DNA of 64,000 bases from JAIBJN01 sp963748205 (GCA_963748205.1 CAVVIB010000011.1:124001-188000), one strand, 5' to 3'. Positions 1 through 8,497 are shown, numbered from the stretch's first letter. The notes: generated from the letters alone by a model not told the origin. Numbers and translations: made by a program.

Positions 1-421
1 GGCCCCGTGGAGACCGCCTGGGCCACCGCGCTGGCGACGCCCGGCCTCGGCCACATCCCGTTCGTGACCGTGGTGCGCCCGAACATGCCGGTGAAGCCGG
101 CGACGCTCTTCGTCAACAAGGCCGACATTCGCAGCGACCGGCATGCCGAGCTCACCTGGGGAGCAGCGCAGGCAGGGCTCGCCCGGGGCGTGCTCGAAGC
201 CGTCGCCGACGGGACGATTCCCGCGGGCGAGGTCGACGACCTCCTTCTCATCGCCGCGGTGTGGGTCGACTGGGCCGCCGACGACGAGGAGGCGGTCTAC
301 CTCGCCAACGTCGAGGCGACTCACGCGGCGCCTCGCAGCCGGCGCGGAGGGACGCCCGGCCATCGAGGACCTCCTCGAGCTCCGGAGCGAGCCCGCGAAC
401 CCGTTCTTCCGGCGCTCGTGA
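1..421 (+). CDS. Formaldehyde-activating enzyme (Fae) family protein, 5' truncated, one frameshift
   Basis: Fae family. The best-known members condense formaldehyde with tetrahydromethanopterin; several homologues have no assigned role. The window opens inside the gene, so the N-terminal part, where the family's catalytic histidine lies, cannot be seen. Family motifs visible are GPVETAWATA, PVKPATLFVNKA, WGAAQAGLA and DDLLLIAAVWV. The frame breaks near 325-332: the sequence runs to ATHAA in one frame and continues as LAAGAEGRPAIEDLL...NPFFRRS in the next, which one extra C would explain. The stop (419-421) overlaps the GTG of the next gene as GTGA, so the four plus-strand genes look like one operon. 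The family is recognised with good confidence; the substrate is not known. Confidence 0.8.
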
Positions 422-1527
422 AGATCACGGGCATCCGCCTCCGGCGGCTGCGCCTTCCGCTCGACCCGCCCTTCGAGCCCGCCTGGGACCCCGAGCCGCG
501 GCGTGCCTTCGAGGCGACCCTCGTCTACGTGGACACCGACGACGGGCTCACCGGGATCGGCTCCGGGAACACCATGGACGGCTTCGAGCGCTACGCGCCG
601 CTCTTCGTCGGCCACGACCCGCTCGACATCGAGCACCACGTCCGCGTCCTGGAGTCGATCGACTTCCATGCCGGGCGGTACTGGCCACTCGAGGCGGCGT
701 TGTGGGACCTGGCCGGGAAGGCCCACGGGGTGCCGACGGCGCAGCTTCTCGGCGGGGCGCTGAGCGAGATCCCTGTCTACGCGTCGACGGCGACCCGGCT
801 GGAGCCGGCTGCGCGCGGCGAGACGGCACTGGCGCTGCGCGACCGGGGTTTCCGGGCGCTGAAGGTCAGGATCGACAAGGAGCGGCCCGACGAAGGGGTC
901 GAGGCCGTGGCCGCCGTCCGGGAGGCCGTCGGCGCAGAGATGGAGATCATGGTCGACCTCAACCAGGGCTGGCGCATGCCCGGGGACGTGGGGCCGCTCC
1001 TGGGCTACGACGCGGTCGCCGCTCTCGCTACGCGCCTGCGCGAGCTGGACGTCTTCTGGCTGGAAGAGCCGCTCGCGGGCGACGACCTGGACGGCCTGGC
1101 GCGGCTGCGCGCGGAGACCGGGATTCGTCTCGCAGGTGGCGAGATGGCCCGGCGGCCCGCGGAGCTCGCGGCCTACGTCGACGGCGGGGCGCTCGACGTG
1201 CTCCAGCCCGACGCCGTCCTCGCCGTCGGCGTCCTTCGCGCCCGCGAGCTGGCGGAGCGCGTCCTTCCGGCCGGCCTCTGGTTCACGCCGCACACGTGGA
1301 CGAACGGGATCGGGCTCCTCGCCAACCTCCACCTGGCCGCCGGTGTCGGCGGCGGGCCGTTCCTGGAGCTTCCGTTCGACCCGCCGGGCTGGACGCCGGA
1401 GCGCCGCGACTTCATGCTCGCCGAGCCGGTCACGCCGGGCCCCGACGGCGTTCTCGCCGTCCCGGATCGTCCCGGCCTCGGCTTCGAGCTCGACGAGGAG
1501 GCCGTCGACCGGTACACCGTCGGTTGA
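418..1527 (+). CDS. Enolase-superfamily mandelate racemase/muconate lactonizing enzyme-like protein
   Basis: 369 aa, the usual size for the superfamily. It should abstract a proton alpha to a carboxylate, typically to dehydrate or epimerise an acid sugar or similar acid. An N-terminal capping domain is followed by a TIM barrel. Visible features are a KVR variant of the K-x-K motif, metal-binding acidic residues in MVDLNQGW, FWLEEPL and LAGGEM, then an Asp in LQPDAV and a His in FTPHTW. The His and Asp would form the second catalytic dyad of the mandelate-racemase subgroup. The GTG start overlaps the fae stop (GTGA), and the amidohydrolase begins 3 nt after its stop. Longer readings upstream belong to the frameshifted fae gene. 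The exact substrate cannot be told from the sequence. Confidence 0.85.
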   Translation: MKITGIRLRRLRLPLDPPFEPAWDPEPRRAFEATLVYVDTDDGLTGIGSGNTMDGFERYAPLFVGHDPLDIEHHVRVLESIDFHAGRYWPLEAALWDLAGKAHGVPTAQLLGGALSEIPVYASTATRLEPAARGETALALRDRGFRALKVRIDKERPDEGVEAVAAVREAVGAEMEIMVDLNQGWRMPGDVGPLLGYDAVAALATRLRELDVFWLEEPLAGDDLDGLARLRAETGIRLAGGEMARRPAELAAYVDGGALDVLQPDAVLAVGVLRARELAERVLPAGLWFTPHTWTNGIGLLANLHLAAGVGGGPFLELPFDPPGWTPERRDFMLAEPVTPGPDGVLAVPDRPGLGFELDEEAVDRYTVG

Positions 1528-1530
1528 GCC

Positions 1531-2376
1531 ATGGCGACCTACGACGTCCACCAGCACCTCCTCCCGCCCACGCTCATCGAGGCGCTTCGCGCACGGCGGG
1601 AGCCGCCCCGGATCGTCGGCGGGTCGCTCGAGCTCGCCGAGGGCACGTTCCCGTTCGACGAGCGCGACCACGACCTGGGCGAGCGCGTTGCACTCCTCGA
1701 CCGCGACGGGATCGACGTCGCGATCGTCAGCCTGGCCCCGACGATGGAGACGGAGGGCAAGCCGGAGCTCGAGGAGGCGTACAACGACGGCATCCGCGCC
1801 GTCGTCGCCGAAGCAGGCGGACGGTTCCGCGCCTTTGCGGCCGGTGCGTGCCTCGACGGCTTCGCCGGCGCCTGCGTCTCGGCCCAGGCGCTCGTCCGGG
1901 GCCTCGGCACGCTGCCGGACGAGCTCGCCGGTGCCGGCCAGGTGCTCTTCGTCCACCCCGGGCCGCCCGGCGCTCCCCCGGCCGGTGCACCTCCGTGGTG
2001 GACGGCGGTCGTCGACTACCCGGCGCAGATGCAGGCCGCCTACTTCGCGTGGCTGGCCGACGGCGTGGAGCGCCACCCGGAGCTCGACGTCGTCTTCGCC
2101 GTCCTCGCCGGCGGCGCCCCTGTGCAGCTCGAGCGGCTCCGCTCGCGAGGCGGCGACCCCGAGCGGGCGAGCCACCCGCGGATCCACCTGGACGTCGCGT
2201 CGTACGGCGCACGCGCGCTCGGGCTCTGCCTCGCGGCCGTGGGCGCGGATCAGCTGGTCTACGGAAGCGATCGCCCCGTGGTCGATGCCAAGCCCACCCT
2301 GGACGCGCTGGCCACGCTCGGACCGGACGTCCTCGATACGGTCCGCAGCGCCAATCCAGGCCGGCTATTCCGATGA
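1531..2376 (+). CDS. Amidohydrolase 2 family (ACMSD/resorcylate decarboxylase-like) metal-dependent hydrolase
   Basis: 281 aa TIM-barrel hydrolase or decarboxylase. The N-terminal H-x-H metal motif (VHQHLLPP) and a C-terminal catalytic Asp in VYGSDRP are both visible; HPG near the middle and HLDV near residue 220 are candidate metal-binding histidines. Members cleave C-C or C-N bonds of small carboxylates or lactones. It lies 3 nt after the enolase-superfamily gene, and its stop overlaps the next ATG (ATGA), so it is translationally coupled. The pairing with an acid dehydratase suggests one catabolic route in which this enzyme handles a dehydrated or lactone intermediate, but that is inference. 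Confidence 0.75.
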   Translation: MATYDVHQHLLPPTLIEALRARREPPRIVGGSLELAEGTFPFDERDHDLGERVALLDRDGIDVAIVSLAPTMETEGKPELEEAYNDGIRAVVAEAGGRFRAFAAGACLDGFAGACVSAQALVRGLGTLPDELAGAGQVLFVHPGPPGAPPAGAPPWWTAVVDYPAQMQAAYFAWLADGVERHPELDVVFAVLAGGAPVQLERLRSRGGDPERASHPRIHLDVASYGARALGLCLAAVGADQLVYGSDRPVVDAKPTLDALATLGPDVLDTVRSANPGRLFR

Positions 2377-3290
2377 CAGACCACGCTCCCACGCCACTCG
2401 AGCCCGCACCGCCCGCGTTGAGCGGGGGTCGCCACGTGTTCCTCAAGCGCGAGGACGTGCACGAGCTCGGCGCCTTCAAATGGCGCGGTGCATTGCCTGT
2501 CCTCACCGCCTATCGGGACGCCGGAGCGGACACCGTCGTGACCGCGTCGACCGGCAACCACGGCGCCGCGACGGCGTGGGCCGCCGACCGGCTCGGCCTG
2601 AAGGCGCTCGTCTACGCGCCCGAGGGCGCGACCCAGGCGAAGCTCGCTCTCATCGAGCAGCTCGGAGCCGAGATCCACCTGGTCGGGTCGGACCTCGACG
2701 AGGCGAAGGACGAGGGACGCCGCCATGCCGACGAGCGCGGGCTGCCGTTCTTCGAGGACGGCGCCGAGATGGCCCAGTACGAAGGCTACGGCGCGATCGC
2801 GGACGAGATCCTCGACCAGCTCGACGAGCCGCCTGGCGCGATCGTCGTGCCGGTGGGCAATGGAGCCCTGCTCGGCGGCATCGGCCTGCGCGTGTGCGCT
2901 CGCGAGCCCGACACGGAGCGCATCGGCGTCGCCGCGAAGGACGCTCCCGTCATGGCCGAGTCGTGGGAGGCCGGCGGCATCGTCGAGAGCGACCGGAGCG
3001 CGACGTTCGCCGACGGGCTCGCCGTCCGGGTGGCGATCCCGCTCGCCGTCGACGTCCTCGGCGAGGTCGCGAGCCGCATGCTCCTCGTCAGCGAGCGAGA
3101 TATGGCCCGCGCCGTCGGGGCCTACGCCGAGGCCGGGATCCGCGCCGAGGGAGCGGCCGGCGCCGCCCTTGCCGCCCTCCCTCAGCTCGAGGGCCTCGAC
3201 GGCGCCATCGTCCTCATCGTCACCGGCCGGAACATCGACGATCAGCTGCATCGACGGGCCTGCGAGGATCCCGGCTCCTTCCCCGAGTAG
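2373..3290 (+). CDS. PLP-dependent threonine/serine dehydratase-like protein (fold type II)
   Basis: 305 aa, fold type II PLP enzyme of the threonine dehydratase/serine racemase group, without a C-terminal ACT domain. The Schiff-base lysine is in GAFKWRGA, the cofactor and substrate loop in TASTGNHGA, and the phosphate-binding loop in VGNGALLGG (a variant of the usual glycine-rich loop). The family deaminates hydroxy amino acids to 2-oxo acids. The ATG overlaps the amidohydrolase stop as ATGA, making it the last gene of the plus-strand group. The neighbours suggest a catabolic role rather than isoleucine synthesis. Its 3' end converges on dprA with a gap of about 36 nt. Confidence 0.75.
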   Translation: MTDHAPTPLEPAPPALSGGRHVFLKREDVHELGAFKWRGALPVLTAYRDAGADTVVTASTGNHGAATAWAADRLGLKALVYAPEGATQAKLALIEQLGAEIHLVGSDLDEAKDEGRRHADERGLPFFEDGAEMAQYEGYGAIADEILDQLDEPPGAIVVPVGNGALLGGIGLRVCAREPDTERIGVAAKDAPVMAESWEAGGIVESDRSATFADGLAVRVAIPLAVDVLGEVASRMLLVSERDMARAVGAYAEAGIRAEGAAGAALAALPQLEGLDGAIVLIVTGRNIDDQLHRRACEDPGSFPE

Positions 3291-3326
3291 CCGGCTTCGG
3301 CGTCCAGGGCGCTATTCGATTTTCGC

Positions 3327-4208
3327 TCACGAGCGGGCGACGCGCGGTGGGCCGCGCCCGGTCGCCCGGCGATAGACGCCGTCCGCGGCGGCGATGAGGC
3401 CGGCGAGCTCGAGCTCGGTCAGCACCGCGGCGAGCCCCGCCGGGTCGATCTCCGTCGCGCGCACGAGCTCGTCGAGCGTCCGGGCGCCGTCCGAGAGTCG
3501 CTCGAGCACAGCCAGGGACTCAGGCGACAGCCCGCCCGGCAGGGCCTGCGGGATCGGCTCGACTCCCAGTGTCGCCAGCACGTCCTCGGCGGACAGGAGT
3601 GGGGTTGCGCCCTGGCGCAGCAGGTCGTTCGTCCCCGCACTCAAGGCGGACGTGATCTCGCCGGGAGTCGCGAAGACCTCGCGGCCGAGCTCGAGCGCGA
3701 AATCCGCCGTGATCAGGGCGCCGGAGCGCTCCCGCGCTTCCACGACGACGGTCGCCTGCGCGAGCCCGGCGATGATCCGGTTGCGCGCCGGGAAACGCCA
3801 CGGCGACGGCTCCACGCCCGGCGGGTACTCCGACACCACGAGCCCGCTCTCGGCGATCCGGCGCGCCAGCTCGGCGTGCGCCCGCGGGTAGTCGCGGTCG
3901 ATGCCGCATCCGAGCACCGCGACCGTCAGGCCTCCTGCGGCGAGCGCGCCCCTGTGCGCCTCCGCGTCGATCCCTCGGGCCAAGCCGCTCACGACGACCA
4001 GCCCGGCTGCCGCGAGCGACTGCGCGAGCTCCCGGGCGACCTGGGCGCCGTAGGGCGAGCAGCTTCGGGCTCCGACGATCGCCACGGAGGGCTTCGAGAG
4101 CAGCTCGGGCGGCCCGCCACGGAGATGCAGCCGCGACGGCGGGTCGTGAAGCTCGGCGAGCTGAGGCGGATAGCCCGCTTGTCCTCGACGGACGGAGAGG
4201 TACGTCAC
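3327..4208 (-). CDS. dprA: DNA-processing protein DprA
   Basis: 293 aa. DprA binds incoming single-stranded DNA and loads RecA during natural transformation; it is also conserved in non-competent bacteria. The Rossmann-like DprA/Smf core is clear: AIVGARSCS, VVSGLARGID, GCGIDRDYP, SEYPPG, FPARNRIIAG and GALITADFALE. A C-terminal winged-helix domain occupies roughly the last 60 residues. The start is the GTG that overlaps the comM stop as GTGA, a natural coupled start that gives the family's N-terminus. It is the last gene of the rnhB-yraN-comM-dprA run, an order common in bacteria. Confidence 0.93.
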   Translation of the reverse strand: MTYLSVRRGQAGYPPQLAELHDPPSRLHLRGGPPELLSKPSVAIVGARSCSPYGAQVARELAQSLAAAGLVVVSGLARGIDAEAHRGALAAGGLTVAVLGCGIDRDYPRAHAELARRIAESGLVVSEYPPGVEPSPWRFPARNRIIAGLAQATVVVEARERSGALITADFALELGREVFATPGEITSALSAGTNDLLRQGATPLLSAEDVLATLGVEPIPQALPGGLSPESLAVLERLSDGARTLDELVRATEIDPAGLAAVLTELELAGLIAAADGVYRRATGRGPPRVARS

Positions 4209-5659
4209 GCCGCCAGCTCCCGTGGGGCGCGATACGAGAGCGCCTCGGCGACGTGGGCAGCCCCGATCTCCTCTTCGGCGGCGAGCGCCGCGATGGTCGC
4301 TGCCACACGAGCGACGCGGGCGCGGCCCCGCGCAGAGAGCGGAAGCGTGTCGACGGCACGCGTCAAGAGCTCTCGGGCTTCGGCTCCGAGCCGGGGTCGC
4401 TTGCGAGCAAGCCGCTCCGCCGCCGGCACCACGCGGGCGCGGACGAACCGCGACGCCTCGGCCGGACGCGCGTCGAGCTCGCGGCCGCGCGGTCTGGGCA
4501 TGTGGACGACGAGGTCGAACCGGTCGACGAGCGCGCGCGAGAGCTTCGCGCCGTACGCGGCAAGCTTCTGAGGGGTGCACGTGCATTCGACGGCAGGGTC
4601 GCCCCGGGCGCCGCACGGGCAGAGGTTCATCGTGCCGACGAGCAGGAACCGCGCTGGGAACAGCGCTTGGCCCGCCGCGCGCGCAATGGAGACCACCCCG
4701 TCCTCGAGCGGCTGGCGGAGCGCCTCGAGCACCGGCCGGTGGAACTCCGGCATCTCGTCCAGGAGCAGGATGCCGTGGTGCGCCAGGCTCACCTCTCCCG
4801 GACGAGGGCCCGGGCCGCCGCCCACGACCGATGCCGCCGACGCCGTGTGATGGGGCGCACGAAACGGCGGGCGCTCCACGAGCGGGTGTCCGGCTGGCAG
4901 AACGCCCGCCACGGAGTGGATGCGCGTCGCCTCGAGCGCCTCGTCGAGCGTGAGCGGCGGCAGGATCCCGGCGAGGCGCCGGGAGAGCATCGTCTTCCCC
5001 GTGCCCGGCGGCCCCGCCAGGAGGATGTTGTGCCGACCGGCGGCCGCGATCTCGAGCGCGCGACGCGCGCGTTCCTGGCCGCGGACATCCGCCAGGTCGA
5101 GCCCGCCGCCGTTCGCAGCGCTCCTGGCGGGCTCGACGGCTTCCGGCTGGAGACGGCCGCGGAGATACGCGCCTGCCTCGGCGAGGTGCTTGAGCGGGAC
5201 GGGCTCGATGCCGGCGAGCGCAGCCTCGGGCGCCGACTCGTGCGGGCAGAGCAGGCGTTCGAGGCCGGCACGCCGCGCGGCCTCGGCGGCGACGATCACG
5301 CCCGGCACGGGCCGCACCCGCCCGTCGAGCGCGAGCTCGCCGATGGCCGCATGCTCCGCCAGCCGCTCCGGCGGGACCTGATGCGAGGCCGCGAGGACGG
5401 CTAGAGCAATGGGCAGGTCGTAGCCCGAGCCCTCCTTGCGCAGGCCGGCGGGAGCGAGGTTGACCGTGATGCGGCGCAGCGGCCACTCGAGCTCGGCGCT
5501 CGCGATTCCGCTCCTGACACGCTCCTTCGCTTCCTGGCAGGCCTTGTCCGGCAGGCCGACGATCGCGAATGCAGGCACGCCCCGCTGGAGGTGGGCCTCC
5601 ACCTCGACGCGGCGTGCCTCCAGGCCGACGAGCGCATGGGTGACTGCGCGTGCGAGCAC
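4205..5659 (-). CDS. comM: YifB/ComM-family Mg-chelatase-like AAA+ ATPase
   Basis: 484 aa, full length. ComM is a hexameric AAA+ helicase that promotes branch migration when transformed DNA is integrated. An N-terminal Lon-protease-like fold (residues 1-170) is followed by a Mg-chelatase AAA+ domain with Walker A GPPGTGKT (near 215), Walker B GILLLDEMPEF, the sensor region and a CPCG zinc-like segment, then the C-terminal Mg-chelatase domain. It starts at a GTG and its TGA overlaps the GTG of dprA. An intact competence-type pair (comM, dprA) is therefore present, but no DNA-uptake genes lie in the window. Confidence 0.93.
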   Translation of the reverse strand: MLARAVTHALVGLEARRVEVEAHLQRGVPAFAIVGLPDKACQEAKERVRSGIASAELEWPLRRITVNLAPAGLRKEGSGYDLPIALAVLAASHQVPPERLAEHAAIGELALDGRVRPVPGVIVAAEAARRAGLERLLCPHESAPEAALAGIEPVPLKHLAEAGAYLRGRLQPEAVEPARSAANGGGLDLADVRGQERARRALEIAAAGRHNILLAGPPGTGKTMLSRRLAGILPPLTLDEALEATRIHSVAGVLPAGHPLVERPPFRAPHHTASAASVVGGGPGPRPGEVSLAHHGILLLDEMPEFHRPVLEALRQPLEDGVVSIARAAGQALFPARFLLVGTMNLCPCGARGDPAVECTCTPQKLAAYGAKLSRALVDRFDLVVHMPRPRGRELDARPAEASRFVRARVVPAAERLARKRPRLGAEARELLTRAVDTLPLSARGRARVARVAATIAALAAEEEIGAAHVAEALSYRAPRELAA

Positions 5660-5676
5660 ACCTCGACGCTAGGCGG

Positions 5677-5709
5677 GAATTCCGCGCGGGTGGCGCGCGG
5701 AATGTGCCG
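5677..5709. repeat. Intergenic hairpin repeat, copy A
   Basis: A GC-rich palindrome built around CCGCGCG-GGTGG-CGCGCGG, flanked by GAATT on one side and TGTGCCG on the other. Two related copies lie at 7235-7263 and 11826-11859. Each sits 9-28 nt past the stop codon of a minus-strand gene (here yraN). It could be a REP-like repeat or a terminator, but no T-tract follows. Confidence 0.6.
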
Positions 5710-5721
5710 AGGGTGTGTCGG

Positions 5722-6095
5722 TCAGTCGAAGGGCACGCGCTCGATCCGGCGGCCTTGCACGCCAACGGCCTCGAGCCGGACGTCGAGGCCCTGCCAGGTC
5801 GGGCCGGCCTGCGAGCCATGCCTCGGCCGCCTGGCGCACGCGCCGTCGCCTTCTCCGGACCGACCGCCTCCAGCGGATCGCCGTAGCCCGGCCCGCTACG
5901 GGCCTTCACCTCACAGACGACGACCGTCCGGCCCCGGCGGACGACGAGGTCGAGCTCATAGCCGCCCACCCACGCGTTCGCGTCGAGGATCAGGTACCCA
6001 CGGAGGCGGAAGTGGCGGCGGACGCGCCGCTCGGCCTCAGGCCCGAGCCGCCGCGAGCGCGGCGCGCTCGACCGCGGCTTCCTCGAGCTCCGCAT
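5722..6095 (-). CDS. yraN: YraN/UPF0102 endonuclease-like family protein, frameshifted
   Basis: UPF0102 proteins have a small Holliday-junction-resolvase-like nuclease fold; their role is poorly known. The N-terminal half is in one frame (GPEAERRVRRHFRLRGY, then ELDLVVRRG and VVCEVKARSG, which carry the family's E-x-D...E-x-K nuclease residues). The next segment (RQAAEAWLAGRP) and the C-terminus (WQGLDVRLEAVGV, ending VPFD) lie in two other frames, so at least two single-base shifts are needed near 5820-5860. The start is the ATG at 6095 inside the end of rnhB; no better start is visible. Most likely an intact gene with sequence errors. Confidence 0.75.
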
Positions 6096-6723
6096 AGCAG
6101 CGCGCGTCGAACGACCGCCGGTGGATCGCGCTCGGCCCACGACGGCGGACGATGGCCGAATGACCGGGGGTGATGTAGCCGACGTGCGAGGCGAACCCGT
6201 AGCCGGGGAAGACCGCGTCGAAGCGGTGCATCGCCCGGTCACGGACGACCTTGGCGACGATCGACGCGGCGGCGATGGCTGCGCTCTTGGTGTCGCCGTC
6301 GACGACCGCCTGGTGATCGGGCGCGAGCGGTCCGAGCCGGAAGCCGTCCACGAGGCACGCCTCCGCCGGAGGCGAGAGCGAGGCCAGCGCCTCGCGGAGG
6401 CCGCGAAGGTTCGAGCGGTGCAGGCCGTCCCGGTCGATCACCGTCGCCGGGATCACGCGCACGGCGATCCGCGTCGCGCAGCGCGTGACGGCTCGGAAGA
6501 GCTCCTCCCGGTCGGCCGGATCCACCTGCTTGGAGTCGTTGAGCAAGGCGAGCGGCCGAACGGCATGGTCGTGAAGCCGCTCGTAGTCGAACAGGACGCC
6601 CGCCGTGACGAGCGGGCCGGCGAGGCTGCCCCGCCCCGCCTCGTCCGCGCCCGCGACGAAGCGCACGCCGAGGCGTCGATCGAATGCGAGGAGCTTGCGG
6701 CCCGGACGGCGGACTGTCGCCAC
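6037..6723 (-). CDS. rnhB: Ribonuclease HII
   Basis: 228 aa. It cleaves the RNA strand of RNA-DNA hybrids and removes single ribonucleotides from DNA. The Asp-Glu pair that starts the active site is in GADEAGRGSLAGP, followed by NDSKQV, the third acidic residue in CLVDGF and the Asp of GDTKSAAIAAASI. The first motif has Ser where Pro is commoner, but the catalytic residues are intact. It starts at a GTG 17 nt downstream of rplS and overlaps the start of yraN. The order rplS-rnhB-yraN is widespread in bacteria. Confidence 0.93.
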   Translation of the reverse strand: MATVRRPGRKLLAFDRRLGVRFVAGADEAGRGSLAGPLVTAGVLFDYERLHDHAVRPLALLNDSKQVDPADREELFRAVTRCATRIAVRVIPATVIDRDGLHRSNLRGLREALASLSPPAEACLVDGFRLGPLAPDHQAVVDGDTKSAAIAAASIVAKVVRDRAMHRFDAVFPGYGFASHVGYITPGHSAIVRRRGPSAIHRRSFDARCYAELEEAAVERAALAAARA

Positions 6724-6740
6724 GGGCGCGAGGATATCGA

Positions 6741-7091
6741 CTAGGTCCGCTGCTTCTCGCGGACGCGCGCCTTCTTGCCCACTTTGGAGCGCAAGTAGTA
6801 GAGCTTGGCGCGGTTCACGTCGCCGATCGCGCCGACCTCGATGCGGTCGATCTTCGGCGAGTGGAGCGGGAACGTCCGCTCGACGCCGACACCGAACGAG
6901 TTCTTGCGCACCGTGAAGGTCTCGCGGACGCCGGCGCCCTGGCGCTTGATGACGATGCCCTCGAAGACCTGCACGCGGCGGCGCTGGCCCTCGATCACCT
7001 GGAAGTGGACGCGGACGGTGTCGCCCGCCTTGAACTGCGGGATGTCGTCGCGCATCTGCTTGCGCTCGAGGATGTCGATGGGCGTCGTCAT
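6741..7091 (-). CDS. rplS: 50S ribosomal protein L19
   Basis: 116 aa, typical length. L19 sits at the 30S-50S interface. Recognised by FKAGDTVRVHFQVIEG, RVQVFEGIVI, FTVRKNSFGVGVERTFP and the end AKLYYLR. ATG start. About 200 nt separate it from lepB upstream, and a TAGCAT box 32 nt before the ATG suggests its own promoter. Confidence 0.97.
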   Translation of the reverse strand: MTTPIDILERKQMRDDIPQFKAGDTVRVHFQVIEGQRRRVQVFEGIVIKRQGAGVRETFTVRKNSFGVGVERTFPLHSPKIDRIEVGAIGDVNRAKLYYLRSKVGKKARVREKQRT

Positions 7092-7234
7092 GAAAAGGGC
7101 GGCCGAAGCCGCGCCGGAATGCTAGCGAAAGCTCGCGGCCATGGCACGATCAGCCAGCTGGGGCATGGCCCTCCCAGACCTGTCCTTGGAGGGGCCGCCG
7201 CGGGCCTCCCTCCGCTTCGAGCGTAACCCGCCTG

Positions 7235-7263
7235 GACGCACGCGTGGCGCGCGGATCGTGCCG
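7235..7263. repeat. Intergenic hairpin repeat, copy B
   Basis: Shares TGGCGCGCGGA-TCGTGCCG with copies A and C; the left arm (ACGCACGCG) is less perfect. It lies 28 nt past the stop of the first signal peptidase gene. The rest of the 7092-7291 gap shows only a TAGCAT box upstream of rplS. Confidence 0.5.
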
Positions 7264-7291
7264 AAACGCGCACGGAATCGTGGCAGAAGCG

Positions 7292-7828
7292 CTAGCGGAA
7301 CCCGATCCGCTGAATGGGCCAGTAGAGCGCGAAGACCGGGCCGATGAGGTTGTCGCGCGGCACCGCGCCCCACTCCCGGCTGTCGCAGGACTGGAGGCGG
7401 TTGTCGCCCATCATGAAGTACTGGCCCTCGGGCACCGTGATCGGGCCGAACTCGTCGCCCACCTCACCACCGAACAGGTACGGCTCGGGGAGCGGCTCGC
7501 CGTTCAGGTAGAGCTGGTCGCCCCGGATCTCGACCGTGTCGCCCGGCAGCCCGATCAGGCGCTTGACGAAGACGCCTCCCGGGCCGGGGCAGATCTCCGA
7601 GGCCTCGGGCGGGGTCTCGAAGACGACGATGTCACCGCGATCCGGATCGGTGAACCTGTAGATGAACCGGTTGGCCAGCACGCGGTCCGACGTGCCGGCC
7701 TGGCACCCGGGCTCGGGCGCGGCGCAATGCAGTGTCGGCTCCATCGACGACGACGGGATCCGGTACGGGTTCACCACCCACGCCTTGATGGCGAGCACGG
7801 CCGCGATCGCGATGGCGATCGTGAGCAC
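7292..7828 (-). CDS. lepB: Signal peptidase I, downstream tandem copy
   Basis: Type I signal peptidase, which removes signal peptides from exported proteins at the membrane. One N-terminal transmembrane helix is followed by the catalytic Ser motif (PSSSMEPTL), the catalytic Lys (VKRLIGLPGDTV) and GDNR with SCDSREWG near the end. A Cys-bearing insert follows the Ser motif. The first usable start is GTG 7828, but the preceding codons encode LPAPWPTVVDW, matching LPAPWDTVVDW in the neighbouring copy. Translation should therefore begin upstream, although no ATG, GTG or TTG exists in frame between there and the previous stop. A base error or unusual start is likely. Together with 7898-8497 it forms a tandem duplication. 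Confidence 0.88.
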   Translation of the reverse strand: MLTIAIAIAAVLAIKAWVVNPYRIPSSSMEPTLHCAAPEPGCQAGTSDRVLANRFIYRFTDPDRGDIVVFETPPEASEICPGPGGVFVKRLIGLPGDTVEIRGDQLYLNGEPLPEPYLFGGEVGDEFGPITVPEGQYFMMGDNRLQSCDSREWGAVPRDNLIGPVFALYWPIQRIGFR

Positions 7829-7897
7829 CCAGTCGACGACAGTCGGCCAGGGCGCAGGGAGCGATTCGAGCCGATTACGGAGGAAGACGGCCTCCTG

Positions 7898-8497
7898 CTA
7901 CCGCAGGCCGAGCCGCGAGAGCGGCCAGTAGACGGCAAACACCGGTCCGATGAGATCGTCGCGGTTCACGGGTCCCCAATCGCGGCTGTCGCATGACTGG
8001 CCGCGGTTGTCGCCCATCATGAAGTATTCGTCGTCGGCGAGGCGCCGCTCCGCGAAGTTCGCGCCTCGCTCGCCGCCGTTCAGATACGGCTCCTCCACGT
8101 GCTCCCCGTTCACGAGCAGAGTGCCGTTTCGCTGGCTGACCGTGTCGCCCGGGAGCGCGACGAGGCGCTTCACGAACGTGCCGGAGGCGCCGCACTTCTC
8201 GAGCGCGCGCTCCGGCACCTCGAAGACGACGATGTCGCCGCGCTCGGGGTCGCGGAAGCGGTAGATGAAGCGGTTGGCGAGGACGCGGTCGGAGGCGCTC
8301 GCCTGGCACCCGACCTCCGGAGTCGCGCAGTGCAGCGTGGGCTCCATCGACGACGACGGGATCCGGTACGGGTTCACGACCCACGCCTTGATCGCCAGCA
8401 CGGCGGCCACGGCGATGGTGATCGTGAGCACCCAGTCGACGACCGTGTCCCACGGCGCCGGCAACGTCCCCGTTATCCGCTCGAGCGGCCCTCTCAC
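7898..8497 (-). CDS. lepB: Signal peptidase I, upstream tandem copy
   Basis: 199 aa paralogue of the adjacent gene. It has an N-terminal membrane helix (VLTITIAVAAVLAIKAWVV), catalytic Ser in PSSSMEPTL, catalytic Lys in VKRLVALPGDTV, FMMGDNR and SCDSRDWG. The DNA of both copies is nearly identical across the Ser motif and membrane helix (7739-7838 against 8340-8439), so the duplication is fairly recent or maintained by conversion. The GTG start overlaps the trmD stop (GTGA), and its own stop is followed directly by the second copy. The substrate loops differ, which may mean different preferences. Confidence 0.93.
   Translation of the reverse strand: MRGPLERITGTLPAPWDTVVDWVLTITIAVAAVLAIKAWVVNPYRIPSSSMEPTLHCATPEVGCQASASDRVLANRFIYRFRDPERGDIVVFEVPERALEKCGASGTFVKRLVALPGDTVSQRNGTLLVNGEHVEEPYLNGGERGANFAERRLADDEYFMMGDNRGQSCDSRDWGPVNRDDLIGPVFAVYWPLSRLGLR

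Noticed and set aside
261..3290. A 1009-codon plus-strand frame
   Set aside because: Its first two thirds are Arg/Ala-rich out-of-frame translation of the fae, dehydratase and amidohydrolase genes; only 2373-3290 is real.
3327..6242. A 971-codon minus-strand frame joining yraN and dprA
   Set aside because: It crosses comM out of frame; only its two ends are genes.
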